Notes: generated by a model not told the origin, from the sequence alone. DNA of 43,195 nucleotides from a virus (IMGVR_UViG_3300020438_000078:1-43195), one strand, 5' to 3'. Shown: positions 25,094-32,855, counted from the stretch's first letter. A program made the numbers and translations.

Positions 25094-26044
25094 TTATTTT
25101 TCCTCAACTCGTCGGACAATACGAGGGATAATTTCACCGCTTCGTATGACCTCGACTTGGCAACCAGTTTCAAGACCTAACTCCTCAATGTGAGCCATAT
25201 TGTGTAAGGTTGCTCTTGATATAAGAGCGTCCCCAATCATTACAGGTGATAGTATTGCTACTGGTGTAACAACACCTGACTTACCTGTTTGCCACTCAAC
25301 TCTCGATAGTGTGGTTACTACACCTTCTTTTTGAATTTTAAAGGCAAGTGACCCTTTAGGGTGATGAGCGGTAGTGCCTTGTTTACTCCAATACTCAATA
25401 TTATCTAATCTGTGTACTTCTCCATCAGTTGGGTACTGTGATGCATCAACTGAGTTAACAGTTGAAAACCCAAGCCCCTCTAACCAACTAAGAAGTACAG
25501 TCCAAGACTCTATAAATCCATGAGGCTTCATCTCATATGCAACAAAACGTAGTTCGTTGCATCTTGGTATAAAGTCTCGGACTAACTTTAGGTTAAGTGA
25601 CCCCGCTGCATAATTTCTCGCATTAGGTATAGAAATAGGAGCAACTACTTCACCATCAATTTGTACTTTCTTATGAAAGTTGATAGTCTCTGGAACTAGA
25701 AACTTCATTTTATTTGAAATATCTACTCCAATTTTTCCGTTTCCACGGGTGGTTGCTCTTACAAACTTCCCTTTATCGTATAGTATGGATACTGCCGAGC
25801 CGTCTAACTTCGGACTGCAAACTACCTCTTGTCCTTCATGAGAAGTAATCCAAGATAGTAATTCATCCTCGTCAAATGTCTTTTTTAAAGACATCATTGG
25901 AAATGAGTGACGAACTCCAGAATCTGGAGTGTATCCTACATTATTATCCTCATGCAAAGCGTCCCACTCAGCGTCAGTCAAAGGACTGTCACCACCTTCG
26001 TAGTACATTCTTGCTGCGGTTTTTTTGTTGGTATTCTCACTCAT
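25094..26044 (-). CDS. NAD-dependent DNA ligase, adenylation and OB domains
   Basis: A 316-residue protein equal to the N-terminal half of LigA. A partial Ia-like segment (YYEGGDSPLTDAEWDAL) precedes the KxDG motif in CSPKLDGSAVSILY, whose Lys is adenylated. Then come RGNGKIGVDIS, QIDGEVVAP, LAFKIQ and the OB fold (GDALISRATLHNMAHI, CQVEVIRSGEIIP). It transfers AMP from NAD to nicked DNA. The ATG lies 8 bases after the -10 of its promoter, with no ribosome-binding site, so a leaderless mRNA is likely. The Ia domain is shortened. Confidence 0.92.
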   Translation of the reverse strand: MSENTNKKTAARMYYEGGDSPLTDAEWDALHEDNNVGYTPDSGVRHSFPMMSLKKTFDEDELLSWITSHEGQEVVCSPKLDGSAVSILYDKGKFVRATTRGNGKIGVDISNKMKFLVPETINFHKKVQIDGEVVAPISIPNARNYAAGSLNLKLVRDFIPRCNELRFVAYEMKPHGFIESWTVLLSWLEGLGFSTVNSVDASQYPTDGEVHRLDNIEYWSKQGTTAHHPKGSLAFKIQKEGVVTTLSRVEWQTGKSGVVTPVAILSPVMIGDALISRATLHNMAHIEELGLETGCQVEVIRSGEIIPRIVRRVEEK

Positions 26045-26052
26045 ATGTATAT

Positions 26053-26081
26053 ATTATACTAGAAAATAGGGTTGGAGTCAA
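26053..26081 (-). promoter_or_regulatory. Sigma70-type promoter, probably giving a leaderless ligase mRNA
   Basis: TTGACT (26081-26076), a 17-bp spacer ending CTAG, TATAAT (26058-26053). The ATG of the ligase gene is at 26044, only 8 nt after the -10, so +1 falls at or next to the start codon. Confidence 0.88.
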
Positions 26082-26093
26082 GAAAAATTTAGA

Positions 26094-26402
26094 CTAATCA
26101 GGTAAATAAATTGATTTTATTAAGTCTTCAAAGTGCTCTTCAATTATTTCTTTAGCTTCTGCTAAGGATAATATCTCAATGAGGGCACGGAACAACTCTC
26201 TTGAGTTGTTAAAGTCGAGGGGCATTGCAACTCCATCAGGCGTAGGCTTCCATTCCTCATTGAAGTCCATGTAATACTTACGAATATGAATATACTCAGT
26301 ACCCCTAAAAGTATTGACAACCACTCGTACTTGAACTTCTTTTTCTTCGTCATAGTGAATCACATGCTCATAGACGGAAGGTGCTTCATGCAACTGTATC
26401 AT
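26094..26402 (-). CDS. PC4-like single-strand DNA-binding / transcription cofactor
   Basis: A 102-residue protein whose residues about 22-80 fit the PC4/p15 fold: VQVRVVVNTFRGTEYIHIRKYY, then DFNEEWKPTPDGVAMPLD, then a helix SRELFRALIEIL. The signature of a beta strand with aromatic/basic residues, KPT.xG and a final helix is typical. PC4-like proteins bind unwound DNA as dimers; phage T5 encodes one that acts in replication and recombination. It overlaps the next upstream gene by ATGA. Confidence 0.75.
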   Translation of the reverse strand: MIQLHEAPSVYEHVIHYDEEKEVQVRVVVNTFRGTEYIHIRKYYMDFNEEWKPTPDGVAMPLDFNNSRELFRALIEILSLAEAKEIIEEHFEDLIKSIYLPD

Positions 26403-26665
26403 TCTTCATTCTTCAATACAGAGGACAGCGGCACTACGCTAGTCACATTCTTAGGTTTTAATAAGCGATACGAATCCGTGTCCCAGCAAAACAGTAGCAG
26501 GGTTTCTTCGGATTCTTTCGCTCGGTTTTTCTTGCTTTGAATGTACTCGGTGCTAAAGTCCAGCGTACAAACATTGTACTTTAGCTTCTTTGAGTTCTCA
26601 CTACGATAAGTAATGATTGCATCACCACATTCATTTACAAGAGTGGCTAGTTCGTCCTTTTTCAC
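26399..26665 (-). CDS. Unknown phage protein, 88 aa
   Basis: An 88-residue product starting with GTG 26665, with an AAGGAG site three bases upstream of the spacer. It contains DAIITYRSENSKKLKYNVCT, KNRAKESEETLLLFCWDTDS and a conserved-looking end YRLLKPKNVTSVVPL. This style is found in small proteins of marine T4-like phages. No catalytic motif is visible. Confidence 0.75.
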   Translation of the reverse strand: MKKDELATLVNECGDAIITYRSENSKKLKYNVCTLDFSTEYIQSKKNRAKESEETLLLFCWDTDSYRLLKPKNVTSVVPLSSVLKNEE

Positions 26666-26719
26666 GACGCTCCTTAGTAGGTAGGTAAAAAATCTTTTAC
26701 TGTCCTTACCTTTAGAGCA

Positions 26720-26750
26720 AAAAGTACCTCGGGAATCTCACCCGAGGAAA
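26720..26750 (-). terminator. Intrinsic terminator after the HTH paralogue gene
   Basis: Inverted repeat CCTCGGG (26727-26733)/CCCGAGG (26741-26747) with a 7-nt loop, flanked by a second pair AGTAC/GTACT. Read on the minus strand it is followed by TACTTTTTG. It lies directly after the stop of the 26754-27101 gene. Confidence 0.8.
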
Positions 26751-26753
26751 GTA

Positions 26754-27101
26754 CTAGTCAGCCATTAGGCCCGCAAAGTATTGTGCGGCTTTACCAGTCA
26801 TCTTGGATATAATATCCATGTCTGGCTCTAAGCCCTTATCAGTTATAGCGGCTACTAACGTATCTTGTGCAGCTTGCTTAGATACGCGTGTACCACCTGA
26901 GGAAGTCCCACCACCATTCCCCGTAGCTTGGGCCTTTTTTACATAGACCCCTGCTTTTGTTAAAATCATTCGAACTCCGTTAGGGCTCTCTTCGAGTTCG
27001 TCTGCTATCATCTTTACAATCTCCATTGATGTTTCAGGAGTTGGTTGCTCTTGCTCGTACATTTCTACTGCTTGTGCTTTTTTCTCGTCATCCCACGCCA
27101 T
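26754..27101 (-). CDS. Small HTH-type DNA-binding paralogue
   Basis: A 115-residue product starting at ATG 27101 (MAWDDEKKAQAVEMYEQEQP), which has AGAGGA nine bases upstream; an upstream in-frame ATG at 27164 lacks a site. The N-terminal half has a helix-turn-helix pattern (SMEIVKMIADELEESPNGVRMILTK in two pieces), then AGVYVKK. A Gly-rich linker and a helical C-terminal domain follow. The layout matches the paralogues at 37401, 39059 and 42345. It has its own promoter and terminator. Confidence 0.75.
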   Translation of the reverse strand: MAWDDEKKAQAVEMYEQEQPTPETSMEIVKMIADELEESPNGVRMILTKAGVYVKKAQATGNGGGTSSGGTRVSKQAAQDTLVAAITDKGLEPDMDIISKMTGKAAQYFAGLMAD

Positions 27102-27177
27102 TTTGCGTTTTCCTCTTTTTTGTTGTTGCTGGAAATAAAATCGGTCGCCCATTGGTTCCCTCATTTTTATAAATATT

Positions 27178-27207
27178 ATTATACTACTATTTTAACCCTC
27201 ATGTCAA
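27178..27207 (-). promoter_or_regulatory. Sigma70-type promoter, minus strand
   Basis: TTGACA (27207-27202), an 18-bp spacer, TATAAT (27183-27178), preceded by AAAAATAATTC. The -35 overlaps the stop of the oxygenase gene. It drives the HTH gene, which has its own terminator, as a single-gene unit. Confidence 0.88.
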
Positions 27208-27755
27208 GAATTATTTTTCGCATCTGTCCAAATTGTTAGAGAATACTTTTCCCCGTCAATTAATTCTGTAGATAAGTGTGGATGGGTTATTTGGCTTGGC
27301 CATATAATTAAATCCCCAATTTCTATACTATCATTAGTAAAATCTTGCCTGAGAAATTTTAGTATTCCTCCTTCATAATTACTATTTAATTTTATACTTC
27401 CACTGATGAAACTCTGGTCTATATGCTCTCGTAGGCGTATCTGAGTATCATTACTATATTTAACTGCAAAAATACTATCTACTTCTACCTGTCCATTGAA
27501 AAACCATATATCATACATCTCTCTAAGAACTATATTATCAAACTGTTCTTTAATTAATTCATACAAATCAGGAAAATGCTTTTTTAATTGTATATCATGA
27601 GTTGAATAATTTCTATCATAAGACCCTTTTGTCCACAAATTACTTTCTTCTAATATATCTACTACTAGCGTTGCAAAATTAGAAGTTAGAAACTTAGTAT
27701 GAAATATGTCTGTACCAAGCTCTGTTAAGTTCTGCGGGTAAAATATATTATCCAT
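27204..27755 (-). CDS. 2OG-Fe(II) oxygenase (prolyl-hydroxylase-like)
   Basis: A 183-residue double-stranded beta-helix protein. The iron ligands are His111 and Asp113 (REHIDQS) and a distal His at 158 or 160 (ITHPHLS), with GEKYSLTIWT carrying the 2-oxoglutarate-binding basic residue near 170. The segment NSNYEGGILKF matches the family turn before the second ligand. The substrate is unknown; phage members may hydroxylate proteins or modified nucleotides. It shares TAATGG with the upstream gene. Confidence 0.85.
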   Translation of the reverse strand: MDNIFYPQNLTELGTDIFHTKFLTSNFATLVVDILEESNLWTKGSYDRNYSTHDIQLKKHFPDLYELIKEQFDNIVLREMYDIWFFNGQVEVDSIFAVKYSNDTQIRLREHIDQSFISGSIKLNSNYEGGILKFLRQDFTNDSIEIGDLIIWPSQITHPHLSTELIDGEKYSLTIWTDAKNNS

Positions 27756-28405
27756 TATATTTTTTCAAGATTAATGCCATACTCTTCCAGGTGAGTTAAT
27801 TTACCTAAGTCACAGGCTAATGAGGCAGCATAGTATCCTCCTCTTACAAGCTCTTCAGTGTTTTCCCATACGTATATATAATAACACTTACTTGAATACT
27901 TTTTTACATAATCTATTTCATGCGCTTCTTTTTCTACTACTGCGGGCGCATGATAAAAAGCAGACCAAACAGTCTCTCCAGAGTTAAACTCTTCAGATAC
28001 ACACTTATCAGGTAAAAAGGCATGCCCTTTTCTATCTTCTACTGCTGCAGGTCGTGTAGGTACTCCTACTCTATCAAGTATTCCTTTTATAAAACCTGAA
28101 GAACGATATAGTCCTTGAGCAATTTCAGATACAGACTCACCACGTAGGTAAGACTGTATTGCATCTTTAATTTCTTCTTTGGTTGCTCTTTTACCCCTTA
28201 ACTGAGATTTTCTAGTAGCTCTAAAACTTTCTCTATCCTCAAACTCTTGAATTATATTATTAAGTCTCGTAGTATTATACGAGATGTTCAGGATTCCACA
28301 CGCCTCCTTTTTGGTGATAGGTTTTTCCGTCGACAGTAACGCTATCACGTGTCGGATGTTCTCCTGAGTCAGCTTCTCGTGGTCTTTCTTTTTCACTCTT
28401 GCCAA
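27755..28405 (-). CDS. HTH-containing phage protein of unknown function
   Basis: A 216-residue product. Two HTH-like segments are visible: residues about 31-55 (ITKKEACGILNISYNTTRLN) and about 76-105 (TKEEIKDAIQSYLRGESVSEIAQGLYRSS in two pieces). A C-terminal domain follows (DYVKKYSSKCYYIYVWENTE). Its first 44 codons overlap the diphosphohydrolase-like gene in another frame (131 bp). There is no later Met before the first HTH, so the overlap seems real. Confidence 0.75.
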   Translation of the reverse strand: MARVKKKDHEKLTQENIRHVIALLSTEKPITKKEACGILNISYNTTRLNNIIQEFEDRESFRATRKSQLRGKRATKEEIKDAIQSYLRGESVSEIAQGLYRSSGFIKGILDRVGVPTRPAAVEDRKGHAFLPDKCVSEEFNSGETVWSAFYHAPAVVEKEAHEIDYVKKYSSKCYYIYVWENTEELVRGGYYAASLACDLGKLTHLEEYGINLEKI

Positions 28406-28733
28406 TTAATTCATCCTCCAATTTAAATAATAAACAACACATCGCGTGTGCTAAATGTGATAAACCTGTTTCTTCATCATTTTCTTCCCCGTCTATATGT
28501 GCAAAGATATGACGCAGAGCAGCACTTGCATACCTATTTTGTAGGTCTGGTACTTTTCTCCAGTTTTCTGCATCATACTTTTCTGCACCATAAGTAAGAA
28601 CTTTACCTATTTCTAGCATAGATTTGGGAGGGAGTAAATGTAATTTAGGTTTATCCCCGTCGTACTTTCTACCTTCGTCCACCCACTCTTTAGGTGGGCC
28701 ACTAGTGTACCCCCTGTCATAATCCACTATCAT
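28275..28733 (-). CDS. dATP/dGTP diphosphohydrolase-like protein (DUF5664/MazZ-type)
   Basis: A 152-residue protein with the core KYDGDKPKLHLLPPKSML, KVLTYGAEKYDAENWRKV, RYASAALRHIFAHIDGE, DEETGLSHLAHAMCCLLF. This is the all-alpha NTP pyrophosphohydrolase pattern of the dATP/dGTP diphosphohydrolase N-terminal family (PF18909), which includes MazZ of Z-genome phages. No PurZ-like gene is seen here, so a normal nucleotide-pool role is more likely. The C-terminal 44 codons overlap the next gene. Confidence 0.82.
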   Translation of the reverse strand: MIVDYDRGYTSGPPKEWVDEGRKYDGDKPKLHLLPPKSMLEIGKVLTYGAEKYDAENWRKVPDLQNRYASAALRHIFAHIDGEENDEETGLSHLAHAMCCLLFKLEDELIGKSEKERPREADSGEHPTRDSVTVDGKTYHQKGGVWNPEHLV

Positions 28734-29494
28734 TGTTCCTGTCGATTATTTAATATTTCTTCTTTTAGTTTGGCATTCTCACCTGTTGCTCTTTCCTTTT
28801 TAACTCGGTGATTATTCTCATACGGAGTAACCCATCTCAAATTATCAACATGAGGGTTGAGACCATTATCATCTATATGGTCTACTATATACACACTTTG
28901 TATCCACTTTTGTTGTTTTACATTAAGAGTGTGCCACAGCTCCGAGAAACATAAAGGTACCGGTTTAGGTAGAAAATGCTCTGCTACGAATATATGGGGT
29001 TTAACCCCCACCTTCACTTGTTTGCCATACTTATAGTCGTTATTAACACTAAGTCTAGTACTGGACTTAGGGATAAACGACCCTTTAAAATCGTCATAAC
29101 TTAAAGACAGCTGACAGCCTGCATATCCATTCATTGAGCTCCATTTTAGTTTTTTCCCTTTCTTACCCATAATATTCCCATACTGCGATATTTTGTAGGC
29201 GGAGGCATCATATTGATCTGTGACTATTGGTTTCCAAATCTCATCTTCTATTTCTCCGAGTATTTGGTTTCCTGTTACACTATCTCGTGGTCGAATAGGG
29301 TTAGTATATCCGAACTTTTGTCTCCATCGACGTATAGTTCCTATATTGGCAATATCATATCCCATACTCCTATAGGCATAGAACTTTTCTTTATCAGTCA
29401 TACCTTTTTCAATATACTCTTCCATTAATAACCTTAATACTGGCTCACTCTCTTTAGTGAGCATGTTTTTCTTTCCTCTGTTTCCACTCGGCAT
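28730..29494 (-). CDS. HNH homing-type endonuclease with NUMOD4-like motif
   Basis: A 254-residue protein. Residues about 85-125 carry a NUMOD4-like motif (EIWKPIVTDQYDASAYKISQYG in two pieces). An HNH core (YIVDHIDDNGLNPHVDNLRWVT with N later in ENNHR) spans about 204-232. Such free-standing nucleases move by cutting alleles that lack them. The N-terminal third has a small HTH (YDIANIGTIRRWRQ). It overlaps the next gene by 4 bp, so it is well settled in the operon. Confidence 0.88.
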   Translation of the reverse strand: MPSGNRGKKNMLTKESEPVLRLLMEEYIEKGMTDKEKFYAYRSMGYDIANIGTIRRWRQKFGYTNPIRPRDSVTGNQILGEIEDEIWKPIVTDQYDASAYKISQYGNIMGKKGKKLKWSSMNGYAGCQLSLSYDDFKGSFIPKSSTRLSVNNDYKYGKQVKVGVKPHIFVAEHFLPKPVPLCFSELWHTLNVKQQKWIQSVYIVDHIDDNGLNPHVDNLRWVTPYENNHRVKKERATGENAKLKEEILNNRQEQ

Positions 29495-29504
29495 CTTAGC
29501 CTCC

Positions 29505-29744
29505 TTATTTCCACGGTAACAGGGTCATACCGATCATATTCAGTATAACCTCAATTAAAATAAAAAATACTGAACCTACTCCTACTTGCCAAGCCCACCA
29601 CTTCCAGCCTTCTAAGTTAGAAGCCCAAGTAGCTAATTTACTTTTTCTGGCTTTATCGTAGGCTCCAGTATTTTCACCTATTTTTTCAGCCCAATAGTTT
29701 GGACTAACTACGTTTTTCAATCCTTTGAGTATTTTAACTATCAC
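29505..29744 (-). CDS. Small membrane protein, 79 aa
   Basis: A 79-residue product starting with GTG (GTGA overlap with the upstream stop). A basic N-terminus (MIVKILKGLKNVVSPNYWAE) is followed by one transmembrane helix (WQVGVGSVFFILIEVILNMI). Topology and size would suit a small inner-membrane factor; no holin features such as a second helix are clear. Confidence 0.7.
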   Translation of the reverse strand: MIVKILKGLKNVVSPNYWAEKIGENTGAYDKARKSKLATWASNLEGWKWWAWQVGVGSVFFILIEVILNMIGMTLLPWK

Positions 29745-29893
29745 CTTTTAGGCCGATACCAGTTTCTACATTGAACCATATTATCAAATTCACCTGTTGA
29801 GACCTCCTGTCTACAGGTTTCATTTAGTTCTTTATTGCCTGGCTCAAAAACTGCAACCATGGTTAAAACCCCAATAATTATTAGATAATCCAT
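29741..29893 (-). CDS. Small secreted or membrane-anchored protein, 50 aa
   Basis: A 50-residue frame starting at ATG 29893, with GGAG nearby. The product MDYLIIIGVLTMVAVFEPGN has a short signal-like helix and then a domain with two cysteines (ELNETCRQEV and MVQCRNWYRPKR) that could form a disulfide outside the cytoplasm. It overlaps the next gene as GTGA. Function unknown. Confidence 0.65.
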   Translation of the reverse strand: MDYLIIIGVLTMVAVFEPGNKELNETCRQEVSTGEFDNMVQCRNWYRPKR

Positions 29894-29908
29894 TTGTACT
29901 CCTTACTT

Positions 29909-30481
29909 TTACCGAGATATTCGTTGTTGGTAATCTGCTTCATCTTCACGCCACCAAGGTGGCTTGTCTCGGTACTTCCATGAAGCAAACGTTGCTTTAT
30001 CTTTGTGATAAAATTTTCGGTATGATACTACTGCATCAGTTCCTTTGAGGTCCTCAGGCATAGCTTGAGCGAAAGGTGTGAGTCCAATTCGTGGTATAGA
30101 TAAGGGCTCGGGTAGCTTGAGTATGACGTCATGCACTGATCTATGGCTTTTACCGTATCGGTATCCATACTCATCATTGAGTGCAGTTGCATAACAGTGT
30201 AACCACTCGAAATTATCCATGCTAGTACGACTCCAGATAGTGCAAGGATGGTTGTGCATTGTAGGTAAGTAAGGGAAGTCCCTTGGCTCATTTTGTTTTT
30301 TCTCTCTTAATAAAGCTAACTGTTCCTTGGTTAGCTTCTTGGGTACATACCCTAAGTATTTATCAACCCACATATTAGTACAAAGCATTTGAGCCGCCTC
30401 TAAAGGCATTTTGACAATATGTTTGTCAACATGATACTCTGCACATCTATCATGGTTTTGGTCTAATATAAAAATATTCAT
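29909..30481 (-). CDS. Conserved-style phage protein of unknown function, 190 aa
   Basis: A 190-residue product starting MNIFILDQNHDRCAEYHVDK, with HIVKMPLEAAQMLCTNMW, a His/Pro core (TMHNHPCTIWSRTS) and a second half with YRKFYHKDKATFASWKYRD and PPWWREDEAD. Proteins with the MNIFxxD...DKHxxKM...Q pattern are frequent in T4-like marine phages, but I know no proven function. Conserved His, Asp and Lys residues make an enzyme plausible. It overlaps thyX by ATGA. Confidence 0.75.
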   Translation of the reverse strand: MNIFILDQNHDRCAEYHVDKHIVKMPLEAAQMLCTNMWVDKYLGYVPKKLTKEQLALLREKKQNEPRDFPYLPTMHNHPCTIWSRTSMDNFEWLHCYATALNDEYGYRYGKSHRSVHDVILKLPEPLSIPRIGLTPFAQAMPEDLKGTDAVVSYRKFYHKDKATFASWKYRDKPPWWREDEADYQQRISR

Positions 30482-31146
30482 AGGCTATCTACTGCTTTTA
30501 CTACGCTGGGGAAATGAGTGCCAATTATTTCCCAGCATTTTTTCGCTATATTAGCGTGTTCTTGCTGTGTTCCGTTAGCCATTCTTAAGCCACAATAATG
30601 TATCCAACTACGCAATGTTCCCGCCATATAGAGGGTTGTTCCTGACATACCCTCTGGTAATAATGCTCTTGCTTGTTCTTTTGCAACACCTGATGCTAAT
30701 GCTAGTTCGTATGCGTCTCTAGCTGTTTGTAAAACTGCGTGTTGATTCATTGAAAAATTTTCGTTTATACGACGTTGGTCTTCATTTGCTTGGTCAAGGT
30801 CAACACTGTTTTGTCTATTCTTTGGATCTTGCAGGCGAGCTTCACGGATTTCAAATGTCTCCGTTTTAGCATACCTTTGGCTAAATTCTTGAAAAGAAAA
30901 ACTTCGGTGTCTTACTATTTGGTGAGAAATATCTCTTGTAGTTTCTATTTCCATAGCAAGAGATACCATTTCGAAGGGACTCCAATGTCCATGTTTGATT
31001 AGATAAGACAGCAACCCTGCTGCTGTCTTACTATTATTTTGATTTTCAGGATTACTTACTCTCGCACAGTAAGCTACAAACTCATCAGCCGAGTGGCATC
31101 CTGTAACCGCCGACGGCTTCGTTAAAGAAACTAATTGTACTTTCAC
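30478..31146 (-). CDS. thyX: Flavin-dependent thymidylate synthase
   Basis: A 222-residue ThyX with the family signature RHRSFSFQEFSQRY (residues 79-92; RHRx7S motif) and the C-terminal QARALLPEGM and LRSWIHYCGLR segments. It methylates dUMP to dTMP with FAD and methylene-THF. I chose GTG 31146, overlapping the lysozyme stop as TAGTG with GGAG upstream. It gives the usual opening MKVQLVSLTKPS; a longer start at 31209 is unlikely. It belongs with the nucleotide genes despite its lysis neighbours. Confidence 0.93.
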   Translation of the reverse strand: MKVQLVSLTKPSAVTGCHSADEFVAYCARVSNPENQNNSKTAAGLLSYLIKHGHWSPFEMVSLAMEIETTRDISHQIVRHRSFSFQEFSQRYAKTETFEIREARLQDPKNRQNSVDLDQANEDQRRINENFSMNQHAVLQTARDAYELALASGVAKEQARALLPEGMSGTTLYMAGTLRSWIHYCGLRMANGTQQEHANIAKKCWEIIGTHFPSVVKAVDSL

Positions 31147-31595
31147 TAACTGACATTCTCCATCCTTAACATTAATCTTTCTGCTCGCTTTCGTACTTGC
31201 TTGTACCATAAGGAATCTCTTCCCTCAGCGGCAGCCCTTTTCCACAGTCCCTCTTCGAGGGCTGAGTTCATTTTCATAAACTTACTTAATCTGGGTCTCC
31301 CCATATTAAACATCATATTGACCAAGATCTGCTGGACTTCGTCGGGGAATCCTCTAAAAGTCCCTTCTCCGTATAGAGTACAACATTCTCCTTCGGCAAT
31401 TTCAAGGTCTCTAGCAAAACACGTCCTGACTCGCTCTTCAGTAACTGGTGTTCCAGTTGGCCTTCCGAATTCCTCGTCACTTTCGAGGATAAGGTGACCG
31501 ACGCCAAAGGTTGGATAGCCGAGGTGGTCATTGTAGATTTCATATACTACTCCTTCATCATACTTGAGTTGTTCATATACTGCTTCTCTGTTCAT
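31146..31595 (-). CDS. Endolysin, T4-lysozyme-type (GH24) muramidase
   Basis: A 149-residue lysozyme. The catalytic triad Glu14, Asp23 and Thr29 (YDEGVVYEIYNDHLGYPTFG in part) has exactly the E-8-D-5-T spacing of T4 lysozyme, followed by GVGHLI. It cleaves peptidoglycan between MurNAc and GlcNAc. There is no signal peptide, so export would need a holin. It is the last lysis gene on the transcript. Confidence 0.92.
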   Translation of the reverse strand: MNREAVYEQLKYDEGVVYEIYNDHLGYPTFGVGHLILESDEEFGRPTGTPVTEERVRTCFARDLEIAEGECCTLYGEGTFRGFPDEVQQILVNMMFNMGRPRLSKFMKMNSALEEGLWKRAAAEGRDSLWYKQVRKRAERLMLRMENVS

Positions 31596-31759
31596 GTCAT
31601 TTTCCCACTAGGATCAAGCAAATGTCTTTTTATCCTGCGCTCGATCTGCTTTCTTTGTCGTTTTATTTCATCTGCCTGACTATTAGTACGTGCTTCTAAT
31701 ACATTTATTCTTCTTTCTTGAAACAGTACTTTTTCTTTTAAATGCTCTAATTCTGTCAT
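31592..31759 (-). CDS. Short coiled-coil protein, 55 aa
   Basis: A 55-residue frame starting at ATG 31759, which overlaps the upstream stop as TAATG. The sequence MTELEHLKEKVLFQERRINV followed by EARTNSQADEIKRQRKQI shows a strong heptad pattern. It ends with ATGA overlap to the lysozyme gene. A coiled coil of this size could oligomerise or bind another lysis protein; no known family. Confidence 0.65.
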   Translation of the reverse strand: MTELEHLKEKVLFQERRINVLEARTNSQADEIKRQRKQIERRIKRHLLDPSGKMT

Positions 31760-32049
31760 TAATATACCTTTACTAAGTCCCAATTCATGGGCTCTTCTGA
31801 TTTGATTTCTATTATTTGGTCTTCGTCATCTTTGAACTTAATAAACTTAGGTTTTAAACTATAAAACTTAGTGGCTTTATAATGCTTGGGAGTACGCGTA
31901 TATGTTTCACGACCGCGTTCGTCTACAGTTTTGTTGGCTACAAAGTAGATTGTTAACTTATATTCTTCATATATAAGTGTTTTCCACCAGCGCACTAGCC
32001 ATTTATCTTTTACTTCGTGTTCAATTTTCTCGTCTATTTCCTCAGTCAT
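31759..32049 (-). CDS. Unknown phage protein within the lysis cluster, 96 aa
   Basis: A 96-residue product starting MTEEIDEKIEHEVKDKWLVR, with WWKTLIYEEYKLTIYFVANK and a Lys/Phe-rich second half. It is predicted to be cytoplasmic, beta-rich and charged. It overlaps the spanin lipoprotein gene by 8 bp. No family is recognised. Confidence 0.65.
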   Translation of the reverse strand: MTEEIDEKIEHEVKDKWLVRWWKTLIYEEYKLTIYFVANKTVDERGRETYTRTPKHYKATKFYSLKPKFIKFKDDEDQIIEIKSEEPMNWDLVKVY

Positions 32050-32452
32050 TGTTCTTTTCTAACCACTCATCTGCTTCATCTGCTGCTTCTGTGGCTTTTC
32101 TATAATATAGTATAATTTCTTTCTGTTGTCTGATAAACCTACGAATCTCCTGTAGGTTGTAAGCCATTGCTTCATAGCCTGTGGGAGTGAGTGCAAATAC
32201 AACAAACTCTCCACCTAATAATTTTTCTACTTTCTCGACGGATTCTTGGTAGTTATTCTTAGTTATTACGAACCAATCGACGTTTTCCATTCTTATTTCT
32301 TCGGGCAGAGGGGGCTGGTAAATATCAATCTTTACTTCCTCTGTTATTACTTTGACTGGCTCTGGGGGTGTAAAATCTACTTTCGGAAGTACACTACACC
32401 CACTACTCAGTGCTATCGTAAGCACGCTCACTAGCGGTATCGTCGGCTTCAT
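32042..32452 (-). CDS. Probable outer-membrane spanin lipoprotein (Rz1-like, enlarged)
   Basis: A 136-residue protein with a lipoprotein signal (MKPTIPLVSVLTIALSSGC, lipobox LSSGC; Cys19 lipidated). Then comes a Pro-rich stretch (FTPPEPVKV, YQPPLPEEI) as in o-spanins. Its start overlaps the end of the Rz-like gene by 50 bp, the classic nested arrangement of spanins. At 136 aa it is longer than typical Rz1 (about 60 aa) and carries an extra helical C-terminus. Role: outer-membrane disruption together with the inner spanin. Confidence 0.75.
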   Translation of the reverse strand: MKPTIPLVSVLTIALSSGCSVLPKVDFTPPEPVKVITEEVKIDIYQPPLPEEIRMENVDWFVITKNNYQESVEKVEKLLGGEFVVFALTPTGYEAMAYNLQEIRRFIRQQKEIILYYRKATEAADEADEWLEKNND

Positions 32453-32855
32453 CTAATTCCCTACTATCTGCTTCTACTTGACGGAATACTCTATCCGTCC
32501 CTCTATTAATCTTTGGTTCTATTTTTTCTGGGTTAGAACGCGCAGATTGTGTTAAATTATGTTTTTTAACCATGCTCATATATCTACTTTTATCACTTTC
32601 TAATGCGTTATTTTTAGTAGTTAAATCAGCAAAGGCTTGCGCCTGTTTTTTCATTTGTTGCTCTAACTTACGAATAGTACCCTCGTTAGTTTGAGCAGCA
32701 GTTTGAAGTGCTACATTCTGCTGTGTCTTATCTGCAATCTCCATCTGTTGTTGAGTGATGCGGTTGTCCTTCTCATTTATTACTACTTTATGGTAGGCAA
32801 AACCAGCACCACCCACAACTAGGATGATTGGAAGCATTTTAATCATTCCAAGCAT
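32403..32855 (-). CDS. Inner-membrane spanin, Rz-like
   Basis: A 150-residue protein with an N-terminal transmembrane anchor (MLPIILVVGGAGFAYHKVV) and a long coiled coil (NRITQQQMEIADKTQQNVAL, KLEQQMKKQAQAFADLTTK), then a charged tail. This is the i-spanin architecture. It is followed by an overlapping lipoprotein gene. It would link the inner and outer membranes for fusion at lysis. Confidence 0.8.
   Translation of the reverse strand: MLGMIKMLPIILVVGGAGFAYHKVVINEKDNRITQQQMEIADKTQQNVALQTAAQTNEGTIRKLEQQMKKQAQAFADLTTKNNALESDKSRYMSMVKKHNLTQSARSNPEKIEPKINRGTDRVFRQVEADSRELDEADDTASERAYDSTE

Noticed and set aside
28275-28733. Z-genome (2-aminoadenine) pathway suggested by the MazZ-like gene
   Set aside because: No PurZ-like adenylosuccinate synthetase is found, and the polymerase has no clear DpoZ features. 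Related diphosphohydrolases occur in phages with normal DNA.
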